From positions 39,993-103,992 of the forward strand of contig NZ_VNHW01000014.1 in NCBI RefSeq assembly GCF_008124835.1: a stretch of DNA of 64,000 nt, written 5' to 3'. The notes beneath the pieces are model-generated. The model saw nothing but the letters and a program-made list of their open reading frames with translations, had not been told where the DNA came from and did not search any database. Shown here one piece after another: positions 25,949 to 33,654 of the stretch; within the stretch, counting starts at the first letter, position 1, and every line of letters begins with the position of its first letter. Position numbers and translations under genes: made by a program. This DNA comes from Blastococcus xanthinilyticus. GTDB taxonomy: Bacteria > Actinomycetota > Actinomycetes > Mycobacteriales > Geodermatophilaceae.

Positions 25949-26352
25949 CCGCCGCGCACGTGGAGACCGCCCGCCCGACCACCCCGGGCACCGAGCTCGG
26001 GACGCCCGCCACCGAGGTGTCCACCCCGGGCCCGGCCGCACCGGTGCGCGGGAAGGAGCACGTCGTCGGCCGGGTGGCGGACATCCCGTCGGGCGAGGGC
26101 CGGGCGTTCGTCGCCGGCGGGGTGCAGGTGGCGGTGTTCCGGATGCGGGACGGCTCGCTGCACGCGACCCAGGCCGCCTGCCCGCACGCCGGCGGACCGC
26201 TGGCCGACGGGCAGACCGACGTCGACGTGCTGGTCTGCCCGCTGCACCTGTACGCCTACCGGTGGTCCGACGGCGCCTCGACCAGCGGGGCGGCCCCGGT
26301 CCGCGTGTACCCGGTGCGCGAGCAGGACGGCGCCTTCGTCGTCACCGTCTGA
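25945..26352 (+). CDS. nirD: Nitrite reductase small subunit (Rieske-like)
   Basis: A 135-residue NirD. After a ~35-residue Thr/Pro-rich N-terminal extension comes the NirD fold with an intact Rieske [2Fe-2S] site: AACPHAGGPLADG and VCPLHLYAY (CxH ... CxxH). Many NirD proteins have lost these ligands, but actinobacterial ones often keep them. It supports nitrite reduction by NirB. Its ATG overlaps the nirB TGA. The operon ends here; the DUF2000 gene converges 3 nt downstream. Confidence 0.94.
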   Translation: MTAAHVETARPTTPGTELGTPATEVSTPGPAAPVRGKEHVVGRVADIPSGEGRAFVAGGVQVAVFRMRDGSLHATQAACPHAGGPLADGQTDVDVLVCPLHLYAYRWSDGASTSGAAPVRVYPVREQDGAFVVTV

Positions 26353-26355
26353 TCC

Positions 26356-26820
26356 CTACGGGTGCATGCGGGCGCCCTTCACCACCTTGTCGACGACGTT
26401 CTTCGGCCCGTGCAGCGCCACCCCGACCAGGTCGAGGTCGGCGCCGCGGACCGCCCGCACCGCGGCGCGGTTCTCCGCGTCGCCACCGGTGGCGAAGAGG
26501 TCGGCGGTGAACACCGACGTGGGCAGGCCCCGCTGCACCGATCGCTCGCGGGCCTGCGCCAGCACCTGCGCCAAGCCGGTCATCACCAGCACCGGCTGCC
26601 GGATCATGGCCAGGTACCCGGTGCCGTCGGCGTCCTCGTACGGGCGGCCGATCAGCTCGGGGATGGCCGCGGCCACCGCACCGGCCAGGAACGCCGTGAC
26701 GTTGAGCTCCTGCCACGGCAGCAGGCCCTCGCGCAGGAGGACGACGATCTTCGTCGGCCACGGCGGGCCGGCCTCATCGGCGTCGGGGGTGGTCACGGGC
26801 GCGGTCTGAGCGGTCGTCAC
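26356..26820 (-). CDS. DUF2000 domain protein
   Basis: A 154-residue protein matching the DUF2000 layout: WPTKIVVLLREGLLPWQELN, TAFLAGAVAAAIPELIGRPY, YLAMIRQPVLVMTGLAQVL, and a C-terminal LDLVGVALHGPKNVVDKVVK. DUF2000 proteins resemble peptidyl-tRNA hydrolase 2 in fold; function unproven. It is divergent from an AraC regulator with 50 nt between starts, an arrangement that suggests control by that regulator. Confidence 0.8.
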   Translation of the reverse strand: MTTAQTAPVTTPDADEAGPPWPTKIVVLLREGLLPWQELNVTAFLAGAVAAAIPELIGRPYEDADGTGYLAMIRQPVLVMTGLAQVLAQARERSVQRGLPTSVFTADLFATGGDAENRAAVRAVRGADLDLVGVALHGPKNVVDKVVKGARMHP

Positions 26821-26870
26821 GCCGGTCAGCGTCGCGCCGCCGCCGCCCCCCGGTCTTGTACGTTCCTGAC

Positions 26871-27665
26871 GTGACCGGCCCGGCCGAGGTGGTCGCCTGG
26901 CGCCCGCGGGTGCCGGGCCTGACCGAGGTGCTGCACGCCCGGTTCACCGACCACGCCTACCCCGCGCACACCCACGACGCGTGGACGCTGCTGCTGATCG
27001 ACGACGGCGCGGTGCGCTACGACCTCGACCGGCACGCGCACGGTGCGTCCCCGGCGGCGGTCACCCTGCTGCCGCCCGGTGTGCCGCACGACGGCCGGTC
27101 GCAGTTCCCCGGCGGGTTCCGCAAGCGGGTGCTGTACCTGGAGCCGGTGACCCTCGGCGCGGACCGGGTGGGCCGGGCGGTGGACCGGCCGGCGTTCGCC
27201 GACCCCGTGCTGCGGGCGCGGGTCTCGGAGCTGCACGCCGCGCTCGGGCCGCATCCCGAGGACCTCGAGGCGCAGAGCCGGCTGGCGTTCGTGCTGGAGC
27301 GGCTGGGCCAGCACCTGGACCGGATGGTCACCCCGCCCGGGGCCCCGCGGGATGCCGGGTCCGCCGACGCGCTGCGGGAGCTGCTGGACGCCCACGTGGT
27401 GGAGGGGGTCGACCTCACCGTCGCCGCAGGGCGCCTCGGCGTCTCGCCGACCCACCTGGTGCGCGCCTTCACCCGGCGGCACGGGCTCCCGCCGCACCGC
27501 TACCTCACCGGCCGGCGGATCGACCTGGCCCGCCGGCTGCTGCTCGACGGGCTGCCGGCCGGCGAGGTGGCGGTGGCCGCGGGCTTCTACGACCAGGCCC
27601 ACCTGACCCGGCACTTCCGCCGCATGCTCGCCACCACGCCGGCCGCCTACGCCCGCTCCGCCTGA
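26871..27665 (+). CDS. AraC family transcriptional regulator with cupin sensor
   Basis: A 264-residue regulator. The N-terminal AraC-binding cupin has HARFTDHAYPAHTHDAWTLL and VTLLPPGVPHDGR. The C-terminal AraC HTH pair is VDLTVAAGRLGVSPTHLVRA with FTRRHGLPPHRYLTGRRID, then AGEVAVAAGFYDQAHLTRHF and RRMLATTPAAYARS. GTG 26871 is taken because TTG 26856 leaves only a short leader and no better ribosome site. Probable target is the divergent DUF2000 gene. Confidence 0.88.
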   Translation: MTGPAEVVAWRPRVPGLTEVLHARFTDHAYPAHTHDAWTLLLIDDGAVRYDLDRHAHGASPAAVTLLPPGVPHDGRSQFPGGFRKRVLYLEPVTLGADRVGRAVDRPAFADPVLRARVSELHAALGPHPEDLEAQSRLAFVLERLGQHLDRMVTPPGAPRDAGSADALRELLDAHVVEGVDLTVAAGRLGVSPTHLVRAFTRRHGLPPHRYLTGRRIDLARRLLLDGLPAGEVAVAAGFYDQAHLTRHFRRMLATTPAAYARSA

Positions 27666-27697
27666 ACCCGCACCGCCTGGACCGCTCCGCCTGACCC

Positions 27698-28276
27698 CTA
27701 CCGGTCGGCGGGCCGCGCGCGCACGTGCATCCGCTCGCCCTGCGGGCCGACCAGGATGAGGGTCTCGGCCGGCTCGGCGAACGGGTTCGAGAAGGCGTGC
27801 GGCACGCGGGTGTCGAACTCCACCACCTCGCCGGGGGCCAGCACGAAGTCGCGGGCGCCGAGCAGCAGCCGGATGCGACCGGAGAGGACGTAGAGCCACT
27901 CGTACCCGTCGTGCACCTTCTGCTCGGTGTTGCCGACCTGCCAGTGCGGCGGGAACAGCTGCTTGTAGGCCTGCAGCCCACCGGTCTGGCGGGTCAACGG
28001 CACCAGCGTCATGCCGTCGCGCCGGATCGGGTGGCCGTGCACCCGGGGGTCGACCGGCGCCGGCGCGTCGACCAGGTCGTCGAGGGCCACCCCGTAGGCG
28101 CGGGCCAGGGGCAGCAGCAGCTCGAGCGTCGGCCGGCGGCCGCCTGACTCCAGCCGCGACAGCGTGCTCACCGAGATGCCGGTGTCCTCGGCGATCTCGG
28201 CGAGGGTCCGCCCGCGCTCGGTGCGCAGCGCCCGCAGCCGCGGGCCCACGTTCTCCAGGACGTCGTCGTCGCTCAT
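27698..28276 (-). CDS. XRE-family regulator with C-terminal cupin
   Basis: A 192-residue regulator. The HTH is at about residues 10-65 (VGPRLRALRTERGRTLAEIA, EDTGISVSTLSRLESGGRRP) and the cupin domain at about 110-185 (HDGYEWLYVLSGRIRLLLGA, FVLAPGEVVEFDTRVPHAFS). It is divergent from a thioredoxin reductase-like gene that precedes a methyltransferase; regulator-oxidoreductase-methyltransferase triads like this recur in actinobacteria. A repeated TTGCCAT motif between the two starts is a candidate operator. Confidence 0.88.
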   Translation of the reverse strand: MSDDDVLENVGPRLRALRTERGRTLAEIAEDTGISVSTLSRLESGGRRPTLELLLPLARAYGVALDDLVDAPAPVDPRVHGHPIRRDGMTLVPLTRQTGGLQAYKQLFPPHWQVGNTEQKVHDGYEWLYVLSGRIRLLLGARDFVLAPGEVVEFDTRVPHAFSNPFAEPAETLILVGPQGERMHVRARPADR

Positions 28277-28286
28277 GCCGGCCAGC

Positions 28287-28314
28287 TTGCCATTCCAGCA
28301 ACCATGATTGCCAT
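28287..28314. promoter_or_regulatory. Candidate operator for the XRE-cupin regulator
   Basis: TTGCCAT occurs at 28287-28293 and 28308-28314, exactly 21 nt apart, with the related inverted GCAACCAT at 28298-28305 between them. The cluster lies in the 68-nt gap between the divergent regulator and oxidoreductase genes. Spacing by two helical turns fits a dimeric HTH regulator. Confidence 0.45.
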
Positions 28315-28344
28315 CGTGCGCCGTCCGGGTCCACAGTTGGGGTC

Positions 28345-29292
28345 ATGGACGAGCGGTACGACGTGGTGGTCATCGGAGGCGGCGCGGCGGGGCTGAGCGG
28401 AGCGCTCACCCTCGCCCGCGCCCGGCGCAGCGTGCTGGTGGTGGACGCGGGCGAGCCCCGCAACGCACCGGCCGGGCACGTGCACAACTACCTCGGCCGG
28501 GAGGGCACCCCGCCGGCCGAGCTGTACGCGATCGGACGGGGTGAGGTCGAGAGCTACGGCGGGACGGTCGTGACCGGCCGGGTGGTCGCGGTCCGCCGTG
28601 AGGACGACGGCTTCGTCGCCGACCTGGACGGCGGCGCCGCGGTGCGGGCGCGCCGGCTGCTGCTGGCCACGGGCCTGACCGACGAGCTGCCGGAGATCCC
28701 GGGCGTGGCCGAGCGGTGGGGGAGCACGGTGCTGCACTGCCCCTACTGCCACGGCTGGGAGGTGCGCGACCGGGCCGTCGGCATCGTGGCCCGCGGAACG
28801 TTGGGGGTGCACGGTGCGCTGATGTGGCGGCAGTGGACCGACGACGTCGTGCTGTTCCTGCACACCGGGTCCGAGCCCACGGCCGACGAGCTCGAGCAGC
28901 TGGCCGCCCGGGACGTGCGGATCGTCCGCGACGAGGTGGCGGCGCTCGAGGGCGGCGCGGACGTCCGGCTCGCCTCGGGGGAGGTGGTCGCCCGGGACGC
29001 GGTCGTCGTCGCGCCGGTCTTCGGCGCGAACGCGGGCCTGCTCGCCGGGCTCGGCGCCACGCCGGTGCCGATGGAGATGGGCGGCACCGTGATGGGCACC
29101 CACCTGCCGGCCGACCCGACCGGGCGCACCGACGTCCCCGGCGTCTGGGTGGCCGGCAACGCCGGCGACCTCGGCGCGCAGGTGATCGTCGCGGCGGCTC
29201 AGGGGTTGCGGGCCGGCGCCATGATCAACGGTGACCTGACCACCGAGGAGACCGCGGCCGCGGTGGCCGCGCGGCGGAGCGTGGCGGCATGA
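28345..29292 (+). CDS. Thioredoxin reductase-like FAD/NAD(P) oxidoreductase
   Basis: A 315-residue flavoprotein of the thioredoxin reductase superfamily. The FAD motif is DVVVIGGGAAGLSGAL, the redox pair region is LHCPYCHGWEVRD (CPYC), and the C-terminal FAD contact is GVWVAGNAGDLGAQVIVAAA. The second dinucleotide site (usual GxGxxA) is degenerate (AVGIVARGTLGVHGALM), so it may not bind NADPH normally, as in dithiol-oxidase relatives. It precedes a methyltransferase through a bridging micro-ORF. Confidence 0.87.
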   Translation: MDERYDVVVIGGGAAGLSGALTLARARRSVLVVDAGEPRNAPAGHVHNYLGREGTPPAELYAIGRGEVESYGGTVVTGRVVAVRREDDGFVADLDGGAAVRARRLLLATGLTDELPEIPGVAERWGSTVLHCPYCHGWEVRDRAVGIVARGTLGVHGALMWRQWTDDVVLFLHTGSEPTADELEQLAARDVRIVRDEVAALEGGADVRLASGEVVARDAVVVAPVFGANAGLLAGLGATPVPMEMGGTVMGTHLPADPTGRTDVPGVWVAGNAGDLGAQVIVAAAQGLRAGAMINGDLTTEETAAAVAARRSVAA

Positions 29293-29369
29293 GCGAGCTC
29301 GCGAGCGAACGAGGAGCACAGCTGCCTGCGCGAACGCGGCCGACGAGCGCCGGCGAGGAGGACTCGTGA
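29289..29369 (+). CDS. Bridging micro-ORF, 26 codons
   Basis: Starts at an ATG overlapping the oxidoreductase stop (ATGA) and ends at a TGA overlapping the GTG of the methyltransferase (GTGA). Predicted peptide: MSELASERGAQLPARTRPTS plus six residues. It fills the entire gap so ribosomes could pass without a break. It shares the opening SE-x-x-SE and GAQ with the pheS/pheT bridge at 47124-47198. Whether the peptide matters or only the coupling is unknown. Confidence 0.45.
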   Translation: MSELASERGAQLPARTRPTSAGEEDS

Positions 29370-30001
29370 GCGCGATCGACCGGGAGACCTACGACGAGTT
29401 GTACCGCTCGGCCCCGGCGGTGTGGAGCGGCCGGGCCAACCGGCAGCTCGTCGTCGAGGCGGCCGACCTGCCGCCGGGCCGGGCGCTGGACGCGGGTAGC
29501 GGCGAGGGCGGCGACGCGCTGTGGCTCGCCGAGCGCGGGTGGCGGGTGACGGCGGTCGACTTCTCGCCGGTCGCCCTGGAGCGGGCCGGCCGGGCCGCCC
29601 GCGCCCGTGGCCTGGACGACCGGGTGGAGTGGGTGCACGCCGACCTCGACTCCTGGACCCCGCCGGCGGGGCGGTTCGACCTGGTCACCGCGCACTACCT
29701 GCACGCGACCTGGACCGACCGCGCGGCGCTGTTCCGCCGGCTGGCCGCGGCCGTCGCGCCGGGGGGCACCCTGCTGGTCGTCGGTCACCTGCACGGCGAG
29801 GCCTGGGGCCACGGGGAGCACCACCGGCACGACCCCGGTGCGCTCTACACCGCGGACGACGTCGCCGCGGTGCTCGATCCGGCGGAGTGGCCCGACGTCG
29901 TCACTGCGACCCGCGAGCGCGACGCCGGGGCGGCGGAGCGCACCGGCAACCCGGTGCCCGACACCGTGCTGGTCGCCCGGCGGCGGATCCCGGTGGGCTA
30001 G
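29366..30001 (+). CDS. Class I SAM-dependent methyltransferase
   Basis: A 211-residue methyltransferase. SAM motif I is ALDAGSGEGGDALWLAERG, motif II VTAVDFSPVALERA, then VEWVHADLDSW and FDLVTAHYLHATW, and motif III LAAAVAPGGTLLVVGH. The substrate is unknown. The GTG follows GGCGAGGAGGACTC, a strong ribosome site that lies within the bridging micro-ORF. Adjacent to the thioredoxin reductase-like gene; probably co-regulated by the divergent XRE-cupin protein. Confidence 0.88.
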   Translation: MSAIDRETYDELYRSAPAVWSGRANRQLVVEAADLPPGRALDAGSGEGGDALWLAERGWRVTAVDFSPVALERAGRAARARGLDDRVEWVHADLDSWTPPAGRFDLVTAHYLHATWTDRAALFRRLAAAVAPGGTLLVVGHLHGEAWGHGEHHRHDPGALYTADDVAAVLDPAEWPDVVTATRERDAGAAERTGNPVPDTVLVARRRIPVG

Positions 30002-30186
30002 CTGCCGGCGTCGGTCGGGTCGGCTCCCGGGCCGCGCACGGTGGGTGCCGACGGGACGTGCGGCCGGCGGCGGGCCGGCACCCCGCGGCGGTCGGGGAGG
30101 CGGTGGTGGTGCGCCTCCTCGGCCAGCTGGCGGGCGGCGACCAGCGAGGCGCTCTCCGGTCTCTCGTCGTGCCTGGTGCGCGTCAC
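29998..30186 (-). CDS. Small basic hypothetical protein, 62 residues
   Basis: GTG at 30186 has AAGGGGAG 5 nt upstream. The peptide starts MTRTRHDERPESASLVAARQ and continues with LAEEAHHHRLPDRRGVPARR; it is rich in His and Arg. The stop overlaps the methyltransferase stop (shared CTAG). No family recognised. The ribosome site and helical SLVAARQLAEEAHHHRL segment support it, but a chance frame cannot be excluded. The 30187-30286 gap upstream shows a GATCAGGT fragment and no clear terminator. Confidence 0.4.
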   Translation of the reverse strand: MTRTRHDERPESASLVAARQLAEEAHHHRLPDRRGVPARRRPHVPSAPTVRGPGADPTDAGS

Positions 30187-30286
30187 CGGCTCCCCTTCCG
30201 TCCGTCCTCCTACGAGGAAGACGTCCCGAGGGGGCGGAAACGACCACGCCGGCAGGTCACGATCAGGTAACGATCCCCGGCAGTGG

Positions 30287-31078
30287 TCAGCTGCGCGGCA
30301 GTCCCATGTCGGCCAGGGCCGCGGCAACGGCGTCGTCCCGCAGCATCTCGAGCACCAGCAGCCGGTGCACCAGCACGCCCCGGCGGGTCAGCCGCAGGTC
30401 GGCCATCCGGAGCCGGGGCAGCGCGGCGCCACCCGGCCGCGCCTGGGCCGGCGGAGGGTCGAGCAGACCGCTGCGCTGGAGGTCGGCGAGGTCCTCACGG
30501 GCGCCCCAGGCCGCCCACCCCCGCGGCTCCTCCTCCAGGGGGGCCATGGGCAGCGGCACCCGGTCCCGGCGGCCCACCGCGGCCAGCAGCGCCAGCTGCC
30601 GCCAGCTGAGCGTCCCGGCCAGCTGCAGGGCCCGGCCGACGACCGCGCCGTCGACGTCGGGGGAGACGGCGACCTCGGCCAGCAGGTAGCCCAGGTGCCG
30701 GACCCGGCGCTCGTCGGTCGAGCGCCGCGCCGCGGCCACGACCGACTCGGCGACCTCGTCGGCGACCGGCCGGCTGCCGGGACGGGCGTCGAAGAAGCCG
30801 TCGCTGCGCACCGGCCGGCCGGCGCGGTGCACCGTCACGGCGTGCTCGACGGCGAAGGCGAGCACGGCACCGGCGCGGACGCGCTCCCGGTCGGCCGTGA
30901 TTCCCGCGGTCTGCTCGGCGGCGGTGCGCAGCGTCGCGGCGAACAGGTCGCTCACCTGCACCCGGGCCGCGGCCGGCTCGTAGACCACCGCGGCCGCGGC
31001 GTCGCTCATCGACCCGGCGACGGGGCCGCCCGCCCGGATCAGCGTGCGCCCGGTGCTGGTCTCCTCGGCTGCGGTCAC
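30287..31078 (-). CDS. Hypothetical protein, 263 residues, GPP34-like features
   Basis: A mostly helical protein. Recognisable segments are RVRHLGYLLAEVAVSPDVDG, LQLAGTLSWRQLALLAAVGR and DLRLTRRGVLVHRLLVLEML near the end. I do not recognise a confident family; the ending 'ADLRLTRRG' resembles a winged-helix or DUF region. GTG 31078 (MTAAEE) is chosen; the frame is open to 31135. It lies downstream of narK on the same strand but behind a strong hairpin, so co-transcription is doubtful. Confidence 0.6.
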   Translation of the reverse strand: MTAAEETSTGRTLIRAGGPVAGSMSDAAAAVVYEPAAARVQVSDLFAATLRTAAEQTAGITADRERVRAGAVLAFAVEHAVTVHRAGRPVRSDGFFDARPGSRPVADEVAESVVAAARRSTDERRVRHLGYLLAEVAVSPDVDGAVVGRALQLAGTLSWRQLALLAAVGRRDRVPLPMAPLEEEPRGWAAWGAREDLADLQRSGLLDPPPAQARPGGAALPRLRMADLRLTRRGVLVHRLLVLEMLRDDAVAAALADMGLPRS

Positions 31079-31158
31079 GCGGTGATCTTCGTCCGTCCGG
31101 CCGGGCGGCTGCACCCCGGGACGGCCCGGCCTCACCCGCGCGGGCCACGCGGAGGGCG

Positions 31159-31187
31159 CCGGGCCCGGCCCGAGGGGCCGGGCCCGG
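31159..31187 (-). terminator. narK terminator hairpin
   Basis: A perfect 13-bp inverted repeat, CCGGGCCCGGCCC (31159-31171) and GGGCCGGGCCCGG (31175-31187), with a 3-nt loop, located 12 nt beyond the narK stop on the minus strand. Very stable; no T-run. Confidence 0.75.
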
Positions 31188-31199
31188 TGGGCGGAGCGG

Positions 31200-32660
31200 T
31201 CAGACCCCCGCGCGCTGCATCAGCGTGCCGCGGCGCAGGTACACGAACCACGTCACCGCCACGCAGGCGATGTAGAACCCGCAGAACGACAGCAGCGCCG
31301 TCTCCACCCCGCCGGTCGCGCCGTAGGACTCCGAGACGATCCGCGGGATGAACACCGCCCCGAGGGCGCCGACCGCCGAGATGATGCCGACGGCGGCGGC
31401 GGTGTCGCGGCGGGCGCGGTAGAGCACCTCGGCCGGGGTGTCGGCGGGGTGGCCGGCGGCGGCCTCGGCCCGGTAGATGATCGGGATCATCCGGTAGGTG
31501 GAGCCGTTGGTCATGCCCACGACCGCGAAGAGCACGAGGAAGCTGGCGAGGAAACCGCCGAAGCTCTCCGCCCGCAGGAACGCGATGGCGCCGCCGATGG
31601 CGACGGCCTGGCCGACGAAGGTGACCACGGTGACCTTCGCGCCACCCACCCGGTCGGCCAGCCAGCCGCCGAACGGGCGGGACAGCGAGCCGACCAGCGG
31701 GCCGAGGAAGGCGTAGCGGTAGGTGTCGGCGGCGAACTCGTTGGCGAGCACCAGGGGGAAGGCGCCGGAGAAGCCGATGAACGAGCCGAACGCACCGATG
31801 TAGAGGAACGACATCACCCAGGTCTGCTTGCGGCGGGCGATCGCGGCCTGGTCGGCGACGTTGGCCCTGGCGCCGGACAGGTTGTCCATGCCGAACCAGG
31901 CGCCGGCGATCGCCAGTGCGATGAACGGCAGCCAGATGAGCGCGACGTTCTGCACGTAGCGGGCGTCGCCGGCCTCCGTCGTCCCGGTGCTGCCGCCCAC
32001 GACGGCGATGGCGCCGGCCGTGACCGCGAGCGGCCCGACCAGCTGGATGATCGCCACCCCGATGTTCCCGCCGGCGGCGTTGAGGCCGAGCGCGAAGCCC
32101 TTCTCCTTGTCCGGGTAGAAGAACGAGATGTTGGCCATCGAGGAGGCGAAGTTGCCGCCGCCGAAGCCGCAGGTGATCGCGGTCAGCACCCAGAACCAGT
32201 AGGGCTGGGCGGTGGTCGCCGCGACGGTCAGCAGCGTCACCGGCACCAGCAGCAGCGCGGCGCTCACCACCGTCCAGTTCCGGCCGCCGACCAGCGCGGG
32301 CATGAACGTGTACGGCACCCGCATGATCGCGCCGACCAGGCCCGCGGTCGCCACCAGCCAGAACAGCTGGTCGCTGGTGAAGCCGTAGCCGATCGAGGCG
32401 AGGACGGCGGTGGCGATGCTGAACATCTGCCACACGCTGAAACCGATGTTCTCGGCCAGCACCGACCATCCCAGGTTCCGCCGGGCGACCGGCCGGCCCT
32501 GGGGCGAGGCCCAGAACGCGGCGTCCTCGGGGTTGTAGTCCTCGATCCACCTCGCCCGCCGTTGTGCCCCGCGCCGGGTACCCCGCGGTGACTGGTCGGG
32601 GGGCGCGGAGGCCGGTTCGGCCGCGGCGCCGGGCGGACGGACGGTGGGGGTGGAGGTCAT
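31200..32660 (-). CDS. narK: Nitrate/nitrite transporter, MFS NarK family
   Basis: A 486-residue MFS protein with about 12 membrane segments. NarK nitrate-signature-like stretches are CGFGGGNFASSMANISFFYP (first) and VVGMTNGSTYRMIPIIY (second), and conserved arginines in MRVPYTF and YRMIP regions. A 55-residue polar N-terminus ends in WIEDYNPEDAAFWASPQG, typical of actinobacterial NarK. It imports nitrate or exchanges nitrate/nitrite, supplying the reductases at 20784-26352. It sits 5 kb from that operon, next to the regulator gene at 33651-34772. Confidence 0.93.
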   Translation of the reverse strand: MTSTPTVRPPGAAAEPASAPPDQSPRGTRRGAQRRARWIEDYNPEDAAFWASPQGRPVARRNLGWSVLAENIGFSVWQMFSIATAVLASIGYGFTSDQLFWLVATAGLVGAIMRVPYTFMPALVGGRNWTVVSAALLLVPVTLLTVAATTAQPYWFWVLTAITCGFGGGNFASSMANISFFYPDKEKGFALGLNAAGGNIGVAIIQLVGPLAVTAGAIAVVGGSTGTTEAGDARYVQNVALIWLPFIALAIAGAWFGMDNLSGARANVADQAAIARRKQTWVMSFLYIGAFGSFIGFSGAFPLVLANEFAADTYRYAFLGPLVGSLSRPFGGWLADRVGGAKVTVVTFVGQAVAIGGAIAFLRAESFGGFLASFLVLFAVVGMTNGSTYRMIPIIYRAEAAAGHPADTPAEVLYRARRDTAAAVGIISAVGALGAVFIPRIVSESYGATGGVETALLSFCGFYIACVAVTWFVYLRRGTLMQRAGV

Positions 32661-32799
32661 GGCGCGACGCTAGGAACGAGCCGTTTCCCCGGCGGCGCGC
32701 GCGCATGACGTCCCGGGAACGGTCCGCTCACCGCGCCGCGCAACCGCGGTGAGGGCCGGAGCGGTGGGAGTTGTCGGCGTCCACTGCCACGATGACGCC

Positions 32800-33654
32800 A
32801 TGCCGCGTGACGCCGTGCCCACCGACGCCGTGCCCACCGACGCCGTGCCCACCGACGCCGTGCCCACCGACGCCGTGCCCACCGACGCCGTGCCCACCGA
32901 CGCCGTGCCCACCGACGCCGTGCCCACCGACGCCGTGCCCACCGACGCCGTGCCCACCGACGCCGTGCCCACCGACGCCGTGCCCACCGACGCCGTGCCC
33001 ACCGACGCCGTGCCCACCGACGCCGTGCCCACCGACGCCGTGCCCACCGACGCCGTGCCCGTCGACGAGCGGCCGATCGAGGTCCGCCCGGCCACCGTGT
33101 TCGACGACGTCGCGACGATGGTCGGGCCCCGGCGGCCGGACGCGAACGTGTGCTGGTGCCTGAGCTACCGCATCCCCTCGAAGGAGAACCAGGCGCTGCA
33201 GGGCCCGGCGCGCGGTGAGCGCGTGCGGCAACTGGTCGCCGAGGATCCACCGCCCGGCGTGCTCGCCTACGACGGCGCCGAGGTCGTGGGCTGGGCGGCG
33301 GTCCACCCGCGCGCCGACACGACCTTCGCCCGCAACCGGAAGATCCCGCGGATCGACGACCTGCCGGTGTGGTCGCTGTGGTGCGTCCGGGTGCGCCCCG
33401 GCCACCGCGGGCGGGGCATCAGCCATTCCCTGATCAGCGGCGCAGTCGCGTTCGCCCGGGCGCAGGGCGCGCCCGCCGTCGAGAGCTACCCGGTGGACAA
33501 CGACGGCGCGAAGGTCGACCTCACCATGGCCTACGTGGGCACCCGGGCGATGTTCGAGCGGGCCGGTTTCGTGCACGCCGCCGACACCGACTCGGTGCTC
33601 AACGGCTTCCCGCGCGTGCTCATGCGGCTGGATCTCCGCGGGGCGGAGCGCTAG
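32800..33654 (+). CDS. GNAT acetyltransferase with repeat-encoded N-terminal (TDAVP)n segment
   Basis: From ATG 32800 the protein is MPRDAVP, sixteen TDAVP units, then VDERPIEVRPATVFDDVATM and a normal GNAT domain. GNAT features are RPDANVCWCLSYR, VLAYDGAEVVGWAAVHPRAD, LWCVRVRPGHRGRGISHSLI (acetyl-CoA loop) and YVGTRAMFERAGFVHAADTD. Relatives normally begin close to the VEVRPAT stretch, so the repeat lies where the start should be. Every repeat unit contains an in-frame GTG codon, so translation might begin inside the array. No clear ribosome site precedes 32800. Substrate unknown. Confidence 0.7.
   Translation: MPRDAVPTDAVPTDAVPTDAVPTDAVPTDAVPTDAVPTDAVPTDAVPTDAVPTDAVPTDAVPTDAVPTDAVPTDAVPTDAVPTDAVPVDERPIEVRPATVFDDVATMVGPRRPDANVCWCLSYRIPSKENQALQGPARGERVRQLVAEDPPPGVLAYDGAEVVGWAAVHPRADTTFARNRKIPRIDDLPVWSLWCVRVRPGHRGRGISHSLISGAVAFARAQGAPAVESYPVDNDGAKVDLTMAYVGTRAMFERAGFVHAADTDSVLNGFPRVLMRLDLRGAER
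32821..33060. repeat. Sixteen perfect 15-bp tandem repeats
   Basis: The unit ACCGACGCCGTGCCC is repeated sixteen times without a single mismatch, preceded by one imperfect unit (CGTGACGCCGTGCCC, 32806-32820) and followed by GTCGACGAGCGG. The unit is a multiple of three, so copy changes keep the frame. There are no spacers, so it is not a CRISPR array. Perfect identity implies recent expansion or slippage. Confidence 0.95.

Noticed and set aside
32821..33060. CRISPR array
   Set aside because: Units are 15 bp, contiguous and without spacers, and no cas genes are nearby.
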